Origin: Siniperca chuatsi
Lineage: Eukaryota; Chordata; Actinopteri; Centrarchiformes; Sinipercidae
Length of the DNA: 64,000 nucleotides
Assembly: GCF_020085105.1 (NCBI RefSeq)
Contig: NC_058043.1
Coordinates: 8,690,667 to 8,754,666, forward strand
Direction: 5' to 3'
Under the pieces are notes generated by a model that had not been told where the DNA came from, searched no databases, and was given only the letters and a program-made list of their open reading frames with translations. Of this stretch, positions 14,447-26,699 are shown one piece after another (within the stretch, counting starts at the first letter, position 1; each line of letters opens with the position of its first letter). Position numbers and translations under genes: made by a program.

Positions 14447-17400
14447 TCTAGTTTGTATTATGCAGTCTGGCTGTATCTGTGAAAAGGCATTGGCCACAAC
14501 CTAATAATTCTGTACAATCTGGCCAATGATATACAGCAGTCATGACTGGAACAATAAGAAGGGAATGTCACAGGATAATTAAGGAGTCTTGGTTTCTCTC
14601 TGCAGCCGGTGCCACAGGATGATGTCATCTGTGTCAGCAAAGAGGCGGTCCAGAACAAAAATGCTGTCAATCTAAAACTCAAGGCCTCCTCCAACTGTGT
14701 AAGTTCAGAAAACATCTTGTTCTGTCTGTTTATGCCTCTACTTATATGTGGTATGGGATAATATGTTTGTGTGGGAGAACAGAAAGGAAAAAAAAGAGTT
14801 TTGCTTAAAGATAGAATTTCAGTGGTATTGACGATACAGCAGAGAGGGCTGCAAAGAGTCTTAGAGATCCTGCAGGACTGCAAAATATTCATGTACATAC
14901 ACATTTCCACGCAAACCAACAAACTGCACTAGAAAGAAAAATAGTCTGTAACTTGGTTTTGATGCCATTCCCAGCTGGCTATCAGCCTGCTAAACATAAG
15001 CTAGGCAGGAAATTCTTCCTTATTTAAGAGGCAGTAAATGTAACATCTCCGATGCCCATAAATCAGTGAAGCTAGAGAAAAACTGTGGAGAGGAAAGTCC
15101 AAAGGGATTTCTGCTGCATGTGAGCCAGGGCATGGATTGAGCTGTGAGGGCAGAGGGAGGGGAGCACAATGGGTGGGCTCACCGTTGTTGTAGAATGTGC
15201 AATGTATAGTGTGGGTGTGTGTGTGGGGGTGTGTTTATGTTTAGAAACACAAATTCTTTAGTGTTTCAGGATAACAGCTTTGAGGTCTACAGGAATCACA
15301 GCGACTATGTGGAGGTCTGAACCCACTAGATGTGATTTCAGCTAGCTATGGCTCTCATATAGCCTGAGCAGTAAATGCATTATTTAACATTTAAACAATG
15401 CATAAACAGCTGTAAGCAACAAAATATACAACAGAGGGGTCCTTGTGTACTCAGACAAAGACATCAAAATACGTTCAACAAACCCAGAATTACTTGTCTT
15501 TTTTTTCTGAAGAACTTGATTATTTGGGCTCTGTACAACCCAATATTTAGCCATTTTTGGAAGTTTGAAGTTTATCAAAAGTTTTGGCAATTAAACTAAT
15601 GTTGCTATAGGTTTAGAGAGGACTAAACAGATCTATAATGAATTCTGTTTTAAACCACGTTTGACTCTTGCTGCAATATAATTTCAAAATAAATGGTTTA
15701 ATCTCATTTGTTGCAACCTGCAATCCTATATGCTTGTAAACTATTTCAATTATTATTATTATTATTATGTAATATTGCTCAACGAGGAGGAGTGAAGCAC
15801 TGAGGAGGGTCTGAAGGCTTAGTTCAGTTATGGCATTTGATATTTCTGATCTGAGATACTGTATGAAAGGATGATGAAGTTGTAAATAAAGCAGGTCTTG
15901 GTGATATCTCACATCCAGCAGAGGAATGGTGAGGCTTATCTAGTGTCTCAGTGTATGCAATCTTGGTGCCATAGCACCATAACATAGCAGTGAAAATGTT
16001 AAGACCAAATGTAATTATGTATTTAAAAACACAGAGATCACATGAAGAGCTTCTTAAGATGAAGATTTCCAGAAAGATGTCACTGTGTCCTGCCCATAGT
16101 TACGCAGTCTTAGTAAGAAAGCCATCTGTCCACTCCTGAACTGGGATCAAGGGCCTTTACAGTGTGGCAGATTCTGATGTTTGGATTACATCAGGGAAAA
16201 GGTTGTGCACAGGGTTATGAGCCCTTATTGGATTAAAGACAGAAAGATAAAGAAACAGAGGGTAAAGGTCTTAGAGGTGGAGTGGAAGATTCAAGGCGAT
16301 TTTGAAGGTAGGAGTTGTGATTTTATTGGGAGCTAATCATTTGGGATTTGCGTTGAATGTCACATTGTGAATTGTGCATTCTAGAATTTGATAAATGAAA
16401 CCCTTCACATATTGAAATAAAAAATGATTCAATACTTATTCAATACAATAATCATCTTTTATTTTGGCCTCCTTGCAGAAAGACACCAAGGTGAAGATTG
16501 AAAGTGTTCTGCAGGAACTGTGTGGTGAAGACTGTAAGCTAGAGATCTTCCAGGAGGACAACTCGGATGAAATCCTTGTATCTGGAAAGTATGTTGAAGG
16601 TCAGTAACGCTCTTGTGGCAATTAATATGATAAAAAAGATGGACAAAGCACATTGTTACACCTCATAAGCCTTCAGATAATATTCATTGTATCCTCAGAT
16701 AAGCAACCATTATGAGGCTGCTTTGTAAGTTTTGTAAGTAGCAATACTTTGTTTCTTCTAAACCTGCATTAATATCAGCTCCATTGCTCCAAACTTTAAA
16801 AACTCCAATTTACCGTACTGGTAGTTAAGATGGATTATCTTTTTTGTCACTATAGGATACCTTTTAATTAAGTAGCATCTCTACTTCCACTTCTCTGTGA
16901 ATAAAAATGTACTGTTAAAGGAAAAACACAAACAAAAACTTTTTTTTAAATTTACAGCTGATGTTGCAGGCATGGCTAACAAGTTCAACAACGACAACAT
17001 CAAAGATAAGGTACAGTACGACTTATATTGTATTGGAGAAATACTCTACACATGTACAGCATATGTATCTTGTCATATATAAAACATATTCAGTTCAGTT
17101 GGGATCTTTAGAGTCATGATTAGGTGTGTGATTCTCCTCCAAGTGCATTATAGTTTATACCTTTTCTATGGGTATGACAAAGGCATGGACAAAGCTCGTA
17201 CTCAATGTCACATGTCCAGCCAACATTATACCATGCACCATAAAGGGCCTGGAAAATATGCATCCAGTAGTAAAAAGTTACATCCACTAGACTCAGCTAC
17301 CATAAATTTGCTGGTTGTCTTATAATCAAACTAGACAGGAAAATACACTAGGGAGAAGAAAAACACTGCCTAAGTTTGTAGACTTTTCCAAAGACTTCAA

Positions 17401-19518
17401 GCTGCCAGGCTGACAGTTTTGTGACAAAAAAAGAGCCCACAAACAATCCACTTGTCTGCTGCAAAACATTTTTTCTAGTACCTAGGGAACAATCTCAAGT
17501 TATGGGTGTGCCTGTCACACCGCTCTGCCTCTTTGCATTCAACACTTCATTTCCTCCACCATATAGTGAATGACCAATTAGCAATTTACCAGTGTTTCAG
17601 TCAAACAGTTCTTCATTTTACCATCTACAGTCTGCTCAGTGGCATCTTTTTGTTTTGGCTCTGCCTTGAAGCCAGAGGAACTACTGCCAATTCTGTTGGT
17701 ACATCCCCATAAACAAAGGCTTTGGGTTTGGTTGTTTTTTTCTAACTTTCAGTCACGACAGACAAGAGCAGCAACCACATAATGAAGATCTCCTTCTGCC
17801 AGTATAACAATTGATGAACACATGACTAATGTTATGTTCTCATTTTTGTTATCAGACTGATGTGGAGGAGGCTCTTCCTCGCTGGGGGAAGAACTCTAAG
17901 TTGGTACTGGTTTCCTTGCTGCTGACTGGCCTGTTGCTGGCTGCACTGCTGGTAGCTGGTTATTTCCTCAAGACCCACCGCAAGAACTCCAAAGGAGTCA
18001 GACTGGTGAGTAGAACAGAGAAGGTGTGTCACAATGTTAATGTCTAATGAGCCAAAAATCTGTACTCATTTATACTTCAGGAAACCTTAAAGTTGTTTTT
18101 CACATCACAGATATAATTGTTATCATCTTTTATTTCAGAAGCATTTTTTGTTATATTTGTTAAAATTCTCTTTACATCCCGACATCAATCAATAAATCAA
18201 ATGCTCTGGAGTAAAAAAAGAACAAAATCCGGTATCTATGGCTGTCGCAGGCCTGTAATAAGCCCATCCAATCTGGCTTATTGCCTGTCTACCTACCTGC
18301 CTGCACTTTGCCCTTGCAGTCATTGCGCATGAAAATGTGTATTGGGGGAGTTGCTTTTTGATTGTATACTTAAAATCTAGCTGTCTCTTGTTAGTTTCTC
18401 CAATGTTACCTGCCCTAGTTTTTAGCTACATTTAAATGCACTCATTATGTCAGCTATTAGACAAAGTGTACTGACAGAGACCCTGGCCCACCTGGACCAA
18501 CATTTTCTTTTTACCTTATTTCCCCCTTCAGTGCTTTCAGTGCAAGTAAAGAAAAGCATCATGGGCTGACAATGAAGCAACCATCTTTACTAACCTAACC
18601 TAAAATAATTTAATTTAATTTAATAATTTGGCCCCACAAGATCCAGCTCACTGAAGAAATTGTACAGCATGTTTATTTGAAAGAAGTACATATGGATTTG
18701 AGGTCAAACATATGCTTATCCTCCTGTCAATTCCGCACTCAAGGGAGGACATGTTTGACTCATATGTCCCTTAACTCAAAACAGCATCCCCTTTCCAAGG
18801 ATCCACAGATGGTTTTAGTTTTTTATTTCCTCTCAAGCCCAGAACACCATTTCTTAAGAAGCATTTACACATGGGGACACACCCATGTGATGGTTTGGAT
18901 GGATTGCTGAATTGCCTTTGTTTAGTGTCTTATTCAGTGAATACATTTCTGTCACAGGCATCAAATATTATTCTCAAAGTTCTTGCCAACAGACAAAACA
19001 TCTCACCAAACAACAAAGTCACTTACGAAGGGTTCACATTTTCAGGCAGAAGCAAAGTAAAACAACAGGCAAGCATGCATATCGTTAACCTCAGTAAAAC
19101 AATTACCAGAACCCTTCTGAGTGCACACACAGCTGAAACCCATAAACCTCATTAACGAAAAATGCACGTTTATTTTTGAACATCCACAAAAACAAATCCA
19201 TTTTCAATTACACACTCTCTTGCTTGTGTGCATGTCATATTTAAACAGTAAAATTAAACTCGTTGGTGTTAAATGTGTCTCTTAAACCTGTGAGCTCTAA
19301 CACCAGTGTGGTCTGTGTGCTTTTCTTAGGCTGAATCTTTCCAGGTGGATGAGGAGAACCAGGCCAATACCCTGGTGTCTGTGGCTCCCCTGCCCCAGGA
19401 GCCCCTCGACAAGCCGACTGTCAATGGCGAGTCTCCACCAGAAAATGGGACCAACCCCGCCCCCACCACTAACGGACACTCTGCCACCCAGACCCCAGTG
19501 GCTGACACGGAGATGTGA
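2915..19518 (+). CDS. cd34: CD34 sialomucin (complete, 8 exons, 348 aa)
   Basis: Exons: 2915-2999, 13215-13322, 14076-14323, 14606-14698, 16479-16599, 16958-17010, 17856-18005 and 19330-19518. All introns are GT-AG and the phases agree. Order of parts: signal peptide (about residues 1-35, core MAFALLLIISILNG); a Thr/Pro/Ala/Glu-rich mucin-like stretch (to about 147); a cysteine-containing domain (VICV, SSNC and LCGEDC cysteines in exons 4-5); a transmembrane helix (about 252-274, ending VAGYFL); and a cytoplasmic tail. Family recognition rests on the GYFL end of the helix and on the tail motifs ENGT, NGHSA and a C-terminal ADTEM, matching human CD34 (ENGT, NGHSA, ADTEL). The last residues form a PDZ-binding motif. 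CD34 is a surface sialomucin of haematopoietic progenitors and endothelium, used in adhesion. Human CD34 is 385 aa; the shortening is in the mucin part, and the ectodomain has no N-X-S/T sequon. Podocalyxin and endoglycan are the alternatives, but the tail favours CD34. Confidence 0.9.
6942..6970. repeat. Perfect inverted repeat, 12-bp stem, 5-nt loop
   Basis: GTAATGTCAAAG, then AGGTA, then the exact reverse complement CTTTGACATTAC. It lies in cd34 intron 1 and no gene or terminator role is evident. Confidence 0.85.
9040..9597 (-). mobile_element. Interspersed repeat, LTR-like, copy 1
   Basis: On the minus strand this reads TGTCATGGTTTGAGGG near 9545, then a long T/C-rich body (CCTGTTTTATTTTG, CCTTTCCCTCCAG), and ends near 9070 with CTGCATTTGGGTC. 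The segment at 40548-41075 carries the same blocks in the same order on the plus strand, so this is a dispersed family, seen twice here in opposite orientations. A C/T-rich body followed by a CTGCATTTGGGTCC end is familiar from fish genomes as a non-coding, possibly LTR-like element. The 150-codon open frame on this strand is not a gene. Boundaries are approximate. Confidence 0.6.
11400..11462 (+). mobile_element. Fragment of a LINE 3' end
   Basis: TTTCCCTACGGGGATCAATA followed by AAGTATTTCTGAA matches the 3' tail of fish non-LTR retrotransposons as I remember it (TTTCCC, GGGGATCAATAAAGT). Related pieces occur reversed at about 3855-3885 (AGAATCAGAAATACTTTATT) and 58365-58395 (GTCCCCATGGGGAAATTCT). 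Confidence 0.5.
12099..12131. repeat. Perfect inverted repeat, 14-bp stem, 5-nt loop
   Basis: GATCTTATTGCAGT, then TATCT, then ACTGCAATAAGATC. The arms are exact reverse complements. The site lies in cd34 intron 1, about 1.1 kb before exon 2. Confidence 0.9.
14364..14443. repeat. (TA)n microsatellite
   Basis: About 40 uninterrupted TA units in cd34 intron 3, starting some 40 bp after the exon 3 donor. Confidence 0.97.
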
Positions 19519-22291
19519 ATCATGACAACCCTGACCTCCTGTTCTACCCATCACCCACTGGGACACACTACCTACAAGCCCCTCTGCTGCTTCAGAGACT
19601 GTCCACACACTGGGACAAATTCGACATGAATCCACCAAATACACTCACCCCCCTTCTTCCTCTCCTCAACCTGCACCTCTCGGAACGATGATGACAACAA
19701 CAACGATGAAGCTCATGACAATAATGACAATGCCTGTAATGTGAAAGTTTTGGGATCACTGGCTTTTGCTTGTGTCACGAGGAGGCTGCATATGCTATGT
19801 TTGGGATTGAGATTGCTCAGCAGGGCACTGGCTGGGATTTGTTAGCTGCCCTGACTTCAGTCTAGTTGTAAAAGTCATTGTAGAATCGCCAAATAATGCC
19901 ATATATTGTTGATCCCTGATGAAGAAGCAGAGAATTCTCTAGTATTTGAATCCACAATTGTGTAATGAAACCAATGAAGCCAGGCAGTTAAAAGGAGATC
20001 CGTTTTTTGTACTGTTGTAAAAAGGACTGACGCTCACTGCTTGATTGTTTTTTTTTTCTATAAGATTCAGGAAATGTTTGTTTTTGTTGCCTCTCTATTT
20101 GCCTTAATCTCGTTAAGACCTATACAGTGTGAGACGAGCAAAAAAGAAGTGAATGAAAGAGATTCATCAAGTTTGAATTTACTGAAAGTTGGTTATATTT
20201 TCTCACTGATTTGTAACAAAAAAACTGCCATGTTTGCAAAACTTCCTTGTTATTGTTAACATTCTTCATAGAAACCAAAGAGCAGTTGACATAGAATTAG
20301 CAACATACAAAATAGTTAAGATAGCAAGCAACAAGCATGTTCTTTGGTTTTACTGAGGAATGAAATAATTCTAACAAGCTATTCATAACATGGAAACGTC
20401 AGCTGAAAACTATTAGTATTTGCCTCAACGCTTTAGACTGATAAGCATAATGAACAACTAAACCTTGATAACTACTAACCTTTGGTCAAAGTTGAACTGG
20501 GATAGGCTGAAAAGTACATTTCTATTTTGTGGTTGCGTGGTGATTTTCATCATGACAGTGTACAGTTGTTGTTTTTTTAATCAAATACAACATACAGCAG
20601 GTTCAGCATTCCCAAATCTGCTTTTTTCTCCGTGTTGCTATAAACCATTTTTTACACCACATTTTTTAGCTTTTCTTTTGAACTGGCTGCTTTCATAATG
20701 TGCGACATGTGTAAATAAGCCTGCTTTCTCTCTCTCTCCTAGTAGTACCTGTGCCTGACTCATAAACTGTGATTGTTGCCAATATCTTTGTGGGTTGTCT
20801 TCAGCTTACTTGTGTTGTGCTTACTTGATTTATGAACAGAAGCACACATCAAAAATCCTCCACACCAGTTAAAGTAAAATACCCTTTTCACATTATAAAA
20901 TGCACAGCTGTACTCAGGAAAGCAATCAGTAGCACACACACACACACACACACACAGGAATATTCGTAAACACATTTCTCAATGAACTGACAAGCAGCTT
21001 AAGTACTTGTATGTAAATGCAACTGTGTGTAGCACAAACAAGCTAAACAAGAGGATTCACATGAGGGTTTGACTCTGGATGGTACAGTGAATTGTAGGAT
21101 TGTAAACATATACAGTTGTACTGTATATCCAAGATCTATGGTCTCTTAAAGTTAACCCAGCTACTTAACATCTGTTGTCCACCATCTGAATATATATAGC
21201 TGTGCGGTACTCATTATCCTAAACGACCAGTAGAACAAAATATGTCTCTGGTGGCTCAACACTTCACCAAAACCAATGGACACATCCTATTATGCAAAGC
21301 AGCAGTCTCTTGATCTTCGAAAATCTAATAAACTAAAATATGATTTATTGCAAGCAAACTATTCTTGATTTAATCTCCACCAAAGGCAATGACAAATTAA
21401 ATGAGCTTGTTTTAAAATAGACACTTGAACTTTATTGTCACTCAAAATGGAATATAAATGACTCATGATATATGAAGCAAACATCAAAGAAGATTTAAAG
21501 GAATAATAGAATTTAACACTGGTATGATTACATAGTTAGCAAGGTTTTCAATCATGGTTTCTATTGAAATGCAAATCAATATTTTGACTAAGGCAGAGCA
21601 GAAAATAGCCTGTAGAACTAAAGCCTGTAGTTTGAATGTTCATGGTGAAAAAGCAAATCTGGCATTCAAAACATACCATTAGCGACATGCTTCAGTGAAG
21701 TCAGAGGAGTAATGGTTGTTTCTGAGTTGTATGTACAGTAGAGGGAGGAGACACTCCCAACAAATACACACACAATTTTAGATATTTGTCAATCTAAAGA
21801 GCTCATTGTTCATACAATATTATTTTAAACCTTGTGCAAATTTAACTTATATTGTCTGAGACATTTATGGAATTGCACTGATACGATTTTAGAACCTCAG
21901 TGACAAAGAAAGTATTTAATACAGACCATGTCTGATTGATACCAGATACATTTAATAAAGCCAGTATCAACACTAATACCAATCCAGGAAATTGTGCATT
22001 ATTGTATGTACCGTATATACAGTATATCCAAATAAAAATTCCTGACAGATGTCTGGGAATGGCATGAATATTTGCAACCAAATTCAAGACAATCGATACT
22101 GTCCATTATTCTTATTTGTAAACATTTGAATGCCCTCAATTTGGATAAGTACACCTGTGTATGCTTTCCGCTGTATTTTCGTAATAGCCTAGGATGCACT
22201 GTGATTGGGTGCTTGCTGCTCCTTCAAGTGTAGTAAAGCCCCTTGACAGGATGACATAACTCCACAGAAGGAAACCGCAACATCAACTCAC
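19519..22291 (+). other. cd34 3' UTR and intergenic DNA
   Basis: The 3' untranslated region of cd34 begins here. Its end is uncertain: no canonical AATAAA with obvious context was seen before 21320, where ATAATAAAC-like sequence occurs, and GTAAATAAGCC at about 20712 is a weak alternative. A (CA)n tract lies at 20932-20956. I see no other gene. Confidence 0.5.
20932..20956. repeat. (CA)n microsatellite
   Basis: About 12 CA units downstream of cd34. Confidence 0.95.
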
Positions 22292-22821
22292 GATGAAGAA
22301 AAGTGCTCTCAGGTTTCTCATTCTCACAGGTCTCTTCAAGGTGGCTTTACGTCCCTGAAAAAAAGACATGAACAGAACCGGAGAACACAAGTGAAGAATA
22401 CAGCTGTGTGGTACAAAATAGAAACGGCTGGCTCAAAATGAACTGTGAGACAGACAAATTCTACTTCTACTGTCTTGATACCAAACTGCTTTTGGTGAAG
22501 GAAAACAAGACGTGGGAGGAGGCGATGGAGCAGTGTCGCCACCAGCATACTGACCTGGTTGGCCTGCCCTCTGAATCTACTATGATGAAAACCCTGCAGA
22601 TTAGCATGGAAGCCCAGACAGACCACGTGTGGACCGGCCTCCGCTACCTGGCTGACAAATGGCTGTGGGTGAACGGGGACAACGTGGAGTACCAGACCTG
22701 GAGCCAAGGGGAGACGCAACAGTGCCCCACCTGGAGTCGCCACTGCGGGGCCCTCTCACTGGAGGGACAGCACTGGGACAGCTGGGACTGTGCAGACAAA
22801 CTCAACATTGTCTGTTATTAA
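22292..22821 (+). pseudogene. C-type lectin domain gene remnant (first CTLD deleted)
   Basis: An ATG at 22292 opens a signal-peptide-like stretch (MKKSALRFLILTGLFKVAL) that stops at a TGA about 20 codons later. In another frame, 22372-22821 is open to a TAA. It starts with the end of one CTLD (EEYSCVVQNRNGWLKMNC, then FYFYC) and continues into an almost complete second CTLD: KTWEEAMEQC, WTGL, WLWVNG, QCPTW, CGALS, WDC and final NIVCY. Fish mannose-receptor-like lectins often carry two CTLDs, so roughly 100 residues of CTLD1 are missing between signal and tail. The gap between the two parts is too short for an ordinary intron. No EPN or QPD sugar-specificity motif is present, so calcium-dependent sugar binding is unlikely. 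I favour a deleted copy. A functional gene with an unseen upstream exon is the alternative. Confidence 0.65.
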
Positions 22822-24239
22822 AATACTCAAGTACGTCTTGACTTGCATGCTACATGTCTGTGTAGGTGTATATCAAACATATATATGATATATCAAACAA
22901 AGTATGTAAGTTTTCTTTCCAAGATAATAGAGAATGTGCTTGTGCTATGAGGTAGGGCTAGTATTTGCCACTTGTTTAGAAAAGTAATGAAAGTAGTATA
23001 TAATGTAAATGTGAGGAAAAGATAGGATACTAATAATATAGTAGGATAATTGTTTCCCTAAGCCATTAGAAAATGATTTGTACAATAATCCATGCCTGAT
23101 CTGTTATGGATATATATCCATGTCTTTACAAACACATTAAGAGCTGAAATTGTGATGTGATTTTGATTCAACTGTAACCCCATGATATGCATGTTAGTGG
23201 TAATTATTTAATAAAAATAATTAAATAGCTTTATTCTGAATCATGTTCTGCTTATCACTCTTGTTATGTACATATCTTTCCAAAGACATATTCAGTTGCA
23301 TTTATTTATTAATCCCTAGTGCAAATGAGATTAAATACTCATGGAAGCAAAATAAAATTGTTGATGTTAAATCAGTATCTTAACAACAAAACAATAACAC
23401 CTGTTATTATTGCTGTTACTGTCAGTAACGGTCCAGTGCTAAAGCCAGCAAGTGTTTTGGGACAAAAAGGCAATGACCTATGGGCTCCTGATGGCCGAGA
23501 AGATTCAGTCACACAACACTTGGTTACAAGGTCACCTGTCATTCTGGGTGTGGATACTCTGGAGACAGAGTATGCATGTGTGAAAAGCCTAACTCTGTAT
23601 GTGTGCAGTTGATGTAGCCAAAGCATATTAACCACTGCTGTCATTCTAGCTGATGTGACCTTTTCCCAACCCTTGCTGTTACACTCTTGACAGCCTATAC
23701 ATTCCTGCTGTAATGGTTCTCTTACCAAGCCCACTGGGCTAGTAGCTACCACTGTCTGTACAGCTGCTGTAAAGCTGAGTGGGTGCAAAGGTCAGCGTGG
23801 TGTTTGTTGATAGCAGCTTGGCAATCACTCTGAACAAGGATGTATCGCTCAGTCGCTAAAGATTCTTACAACAACAAATATCCCAGCGTGTGTGTTTATA
23901 CCAACATCAAATCTCTCATTTGTCACACAGTCAGGGCTACAGTTTATAGTCTTCATGTTTTACTAGACTTCTTTTGCAATGGTTTTTCTATTCATTTGGC
24001 CTACATATTCTCCTACACATACACACATTTTGGGAACAACTTGGGGTTTAGTGCTTTGCTTAAGAAAACTTTGACATGTCGACAGGAGCAGCTAACAATC
24101 ATACCACCATCCCTAAGATTAATGAACCACTCTACCACCGGATCTACTACCCTAAACTTGTCAAGGCATGGACATGATCAGATGCATCTTTCATACAATC
24201 CCAAGATTTCAAACATAAGCCAAGCAGCCTAATCTATAA
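22822..24239. other. Intergenic, no gene seen
   Basis: AT-rich sequence with no supported exon. A degraded SINE-like fragment lies near 24020-24150 (TTTGACATGTCGACAGGAGC), related to the better copy at 45420-45642. Confidence 0.6.
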
Positions 24240-24272
24240 ACACTGGTGGAAGAAGTATTCAAATACTTTACT

Positions 24273-25676
24273 TAAAAGGAGCTGTATGCGACATTCACTG
24301 CCACTAAATGTTGCACTAGAGCACCAGCATCTCAGACCAAAACAAATGGGCGCTATGGCCCACCAGACTCCATTGAGAAAAACAGTATTTTTACCTTGCA
24401 GATCAGACTCCAGTCTGGTTATTGAGTGAACCACAGCACAGAGACAGCACTACTGAAAGTTGTAAATGACCTGAGAATTATTGTGGATGCAAACAATGTG
24501 GCTGTCCTTCTTCTCTTAGACCTCAACACAATCGACCACAAAATTTTAATTGAGAATGGGTGGGTCTCTCTGACAGTGTTTTAACTTGGTTTCAGTCATA
24601 TTTAACTGATACAGTTTTTTGCTCATGTATCTGAGACTCATTGTATTGATTAACAGACTCATTGTCAGACTCATTGTATTGATTAACAGGGTCATTAAAA
24701 CATCTTTTTTCCATCCCAGAAATATTGCCAAAGTCAGACCTTTTTTAACTCAGAAAGATGCTGAAATACTCACTCTTGCTTTTATTACTAGCTGTTTAGA
24801 CTACTGTAATTCACTTTTTACTGGATTACCCAAAAAGTCTAAAAGAAAACTACAGCTAGTTCAGAATGCTACGGCCAGAGTCTTGACTAAAACAAAGAAA
24901 ATGGATCACATCACCCCACTGCACTGGCTACCTGTATCTTTTAGAATTTAATTTTAAGTTCTTTTACTTGTTTATAAAGCTTTAAATAAGCTGGATCCTC
25001 CCTACATCAGACTTTCTCTCATTTTATGTTCCAGCCAGATCACTGAGGTCCTCCACCACTTATCTTTTAAATGTTCCTTATGTGTCCCATAAAAGTATCA
25101 GTGAAAGTGCCTTCTGTTCTTATACACTTAAACTGTGGAACTCACTGCCTCTGAATATTAGAATGGCAACCTCTCTCGGCATTTTAAAAATAAATTAAAG
25201 ACTTTGACTAAATTTGGTTTATATAAAATATATTATTTTTATCCTTGATGTTTATTTTATTTTTATTATATTGAGTTCTGTGTATTGACTTTTAACACTT
25301 GCAATTGCTTAATAATTGTAAATTTTAGTCTTACAAAATGTTTTTTCTTTTTTTTTTCTTTTGCGTAATCTTACTATGTAAAGCACTTTGGGCTACATGT
25401 TTGTATGAAAGGTGCTATATAAATAAAGTTGAGTTGAGTTATATCGCTCCCCACAAAACCAACAGTTTCACAGGGAGGGACTCTCATGCACTAACATGCA
25501 TGTGTGGCTGGACCGGCTACCAAAACAAAGAACAGAAAATCTCAGGTGACAACACACATAGAGGGAGTGTGATGTCTGTCTCTGCTCAGGATGTCATTAC
25601 TCCACTATATCTTTGTATAGCAAATAACTGTTTGCTGCTATATTAATGTTCAAAATGTCGTATACAGAGCCTTTAA
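24273..25676. mobile_element. Middle MITE flanked by TTAA
   Basis: The left terminus is TTAAAAGGAGCTGTATGCGAC and the right terminus, reverse-complemented, is TTAAAGGCTCTGTATACGAC. The termini are inverted and near-matching with TTAA at both edges, so TTAA was probably the duplicated target inside the outer element. This MITE is itself split by the LINE at about 24425-25443. Confidence 0.6.
24425..25443 (+). mobile_element. 5'-truncated L2/CR1-like LINE
   Basis: Broken reading frames resemble the end of a non-LTR reverse transcriptase: STETALLKVVNDL at about 24440 and VLLLLDLNTIDHKILI at about 24505. These are followed at 24712-24950 by FFHPRNIAKVRPFL, SCLDYCNSLFTGLPKKS, LQLVQNATARVLT and HITPLHWLPVSFRI, the typical C-terminal block of fish L2-type elements. 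The 3' end has AAAGCACTTTGGG, GGTGCTATATAAATAAAGTT and a short GAGTT repeat. Stop codons and a partial internal duplication near 24630-24690 show it is dead. Confidence 0.85.
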
Positions 25677-26699
25677 GTTAAAGTGGCAATACCACTGTGT
25701 AGAAATAGTCCTGCAGTCAAAATTTTACCTATCTAAAAGTACAGAAGTATTGGCAGCAAAATGTACTCAGGTCTTAAAAGTAAAAGTATAGGATGCAGAA
25801 TGATCCCTTTCAGACTGATAAATTGTCATATAGGTTACACTATATTATTGGATTATTACAGACTCATGAGCATTTTAGTGTTGTAGCTGGTCAGAATAGA
25901 GATAGCCACTAGAGGATAGTTTAACCTTTAACAACACACATTTCATAAGCTGATACAGTATTTTGTATGTAAAACCTTAATCTGCAAACTAGTAACTACA
26001 GCTGTCAAATAATATAGTGGGGTAAAAAGTACATTATATACTGAGAACAAAATCTTCAACTTTTTTTCTTATGGAGAAGTATAAAGTAGCTTAGAATGGA
26101 AATATTCACAAATAGTACAAGTAGGCTATCTCAAGTACATTTATTGAGTTATGTGATTTTCCACTGCTGCACATATGGCACTGATGCAAGAGAGAAAATT
26201 AATAGTCACCAACAGTTTAGCTGCATGGACAAACAACCTGTGGAGAATCTGTTTTAGGTAGAGCAAACTTATTCCATGTGCCAATTGGGTTTCCAGCAAA
26301 GCACAACCAATAGTAAATTATCTCCTTCCTCATCATCAGCTATTAGGTTGTTGTATGGACTAACATTTCCCTGATTAATCCCAGGGAGGCTATGTTGAAT
26401 ACTATCTTAAAATTGAACTCATGCGGTGTTGTTTTCGACACGGAAATTCCAGTTTACATGGTTATTTCAAAATTCAAACAGAAAATATTTCCAAATTTCC
26501 AAAACAAAACTACTTTCAGAGGTGTGTTTTAAAACTTGTCAGGCCCACACTTCACGAGGCACCACACCCGTGTAAACATACGTGTACTTACTGAGAGAGT
26601 GAGAGTTTATCAAGAGACGAGTAGAAATGCCATAAAATAGCGAGGTATTTGTCTTTGATATGAACTGAGGTCTCACTCGCGAGCCAGGTGATACCCCGC

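Larger units (their letters stand above)
24240..26175. mobile_element. Outer MITE of a nested transposon stack (hAT-like)
   Basis: The left end CACTGGTGGAAGAAGTATTC and the right end ATTTTCCACTGCTG are imperfect inverted termini. The flanking body carries ACTTTACTTAA, AAAAGTACAGAAGTATTGGC and GCAGAATGATCCCTTTCAG, which I recognise from a very common fish non-autonomous DNA element. About 1.4 kb of other transposon (24273-25676) interrupts it. Outer target duplications were not obvious. Confidence 0.6.

Noticed and set aside
14458-14922. 154-codon open frame, minus strand
   Set aside because: Antisense to cd34 exon 4 and its flanking introns; no domain or splice support.
22336-22743. 135-codon open frame, minus strand
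   Set aside because: Shadow of the C-type lectin coding sequence on the other strand.
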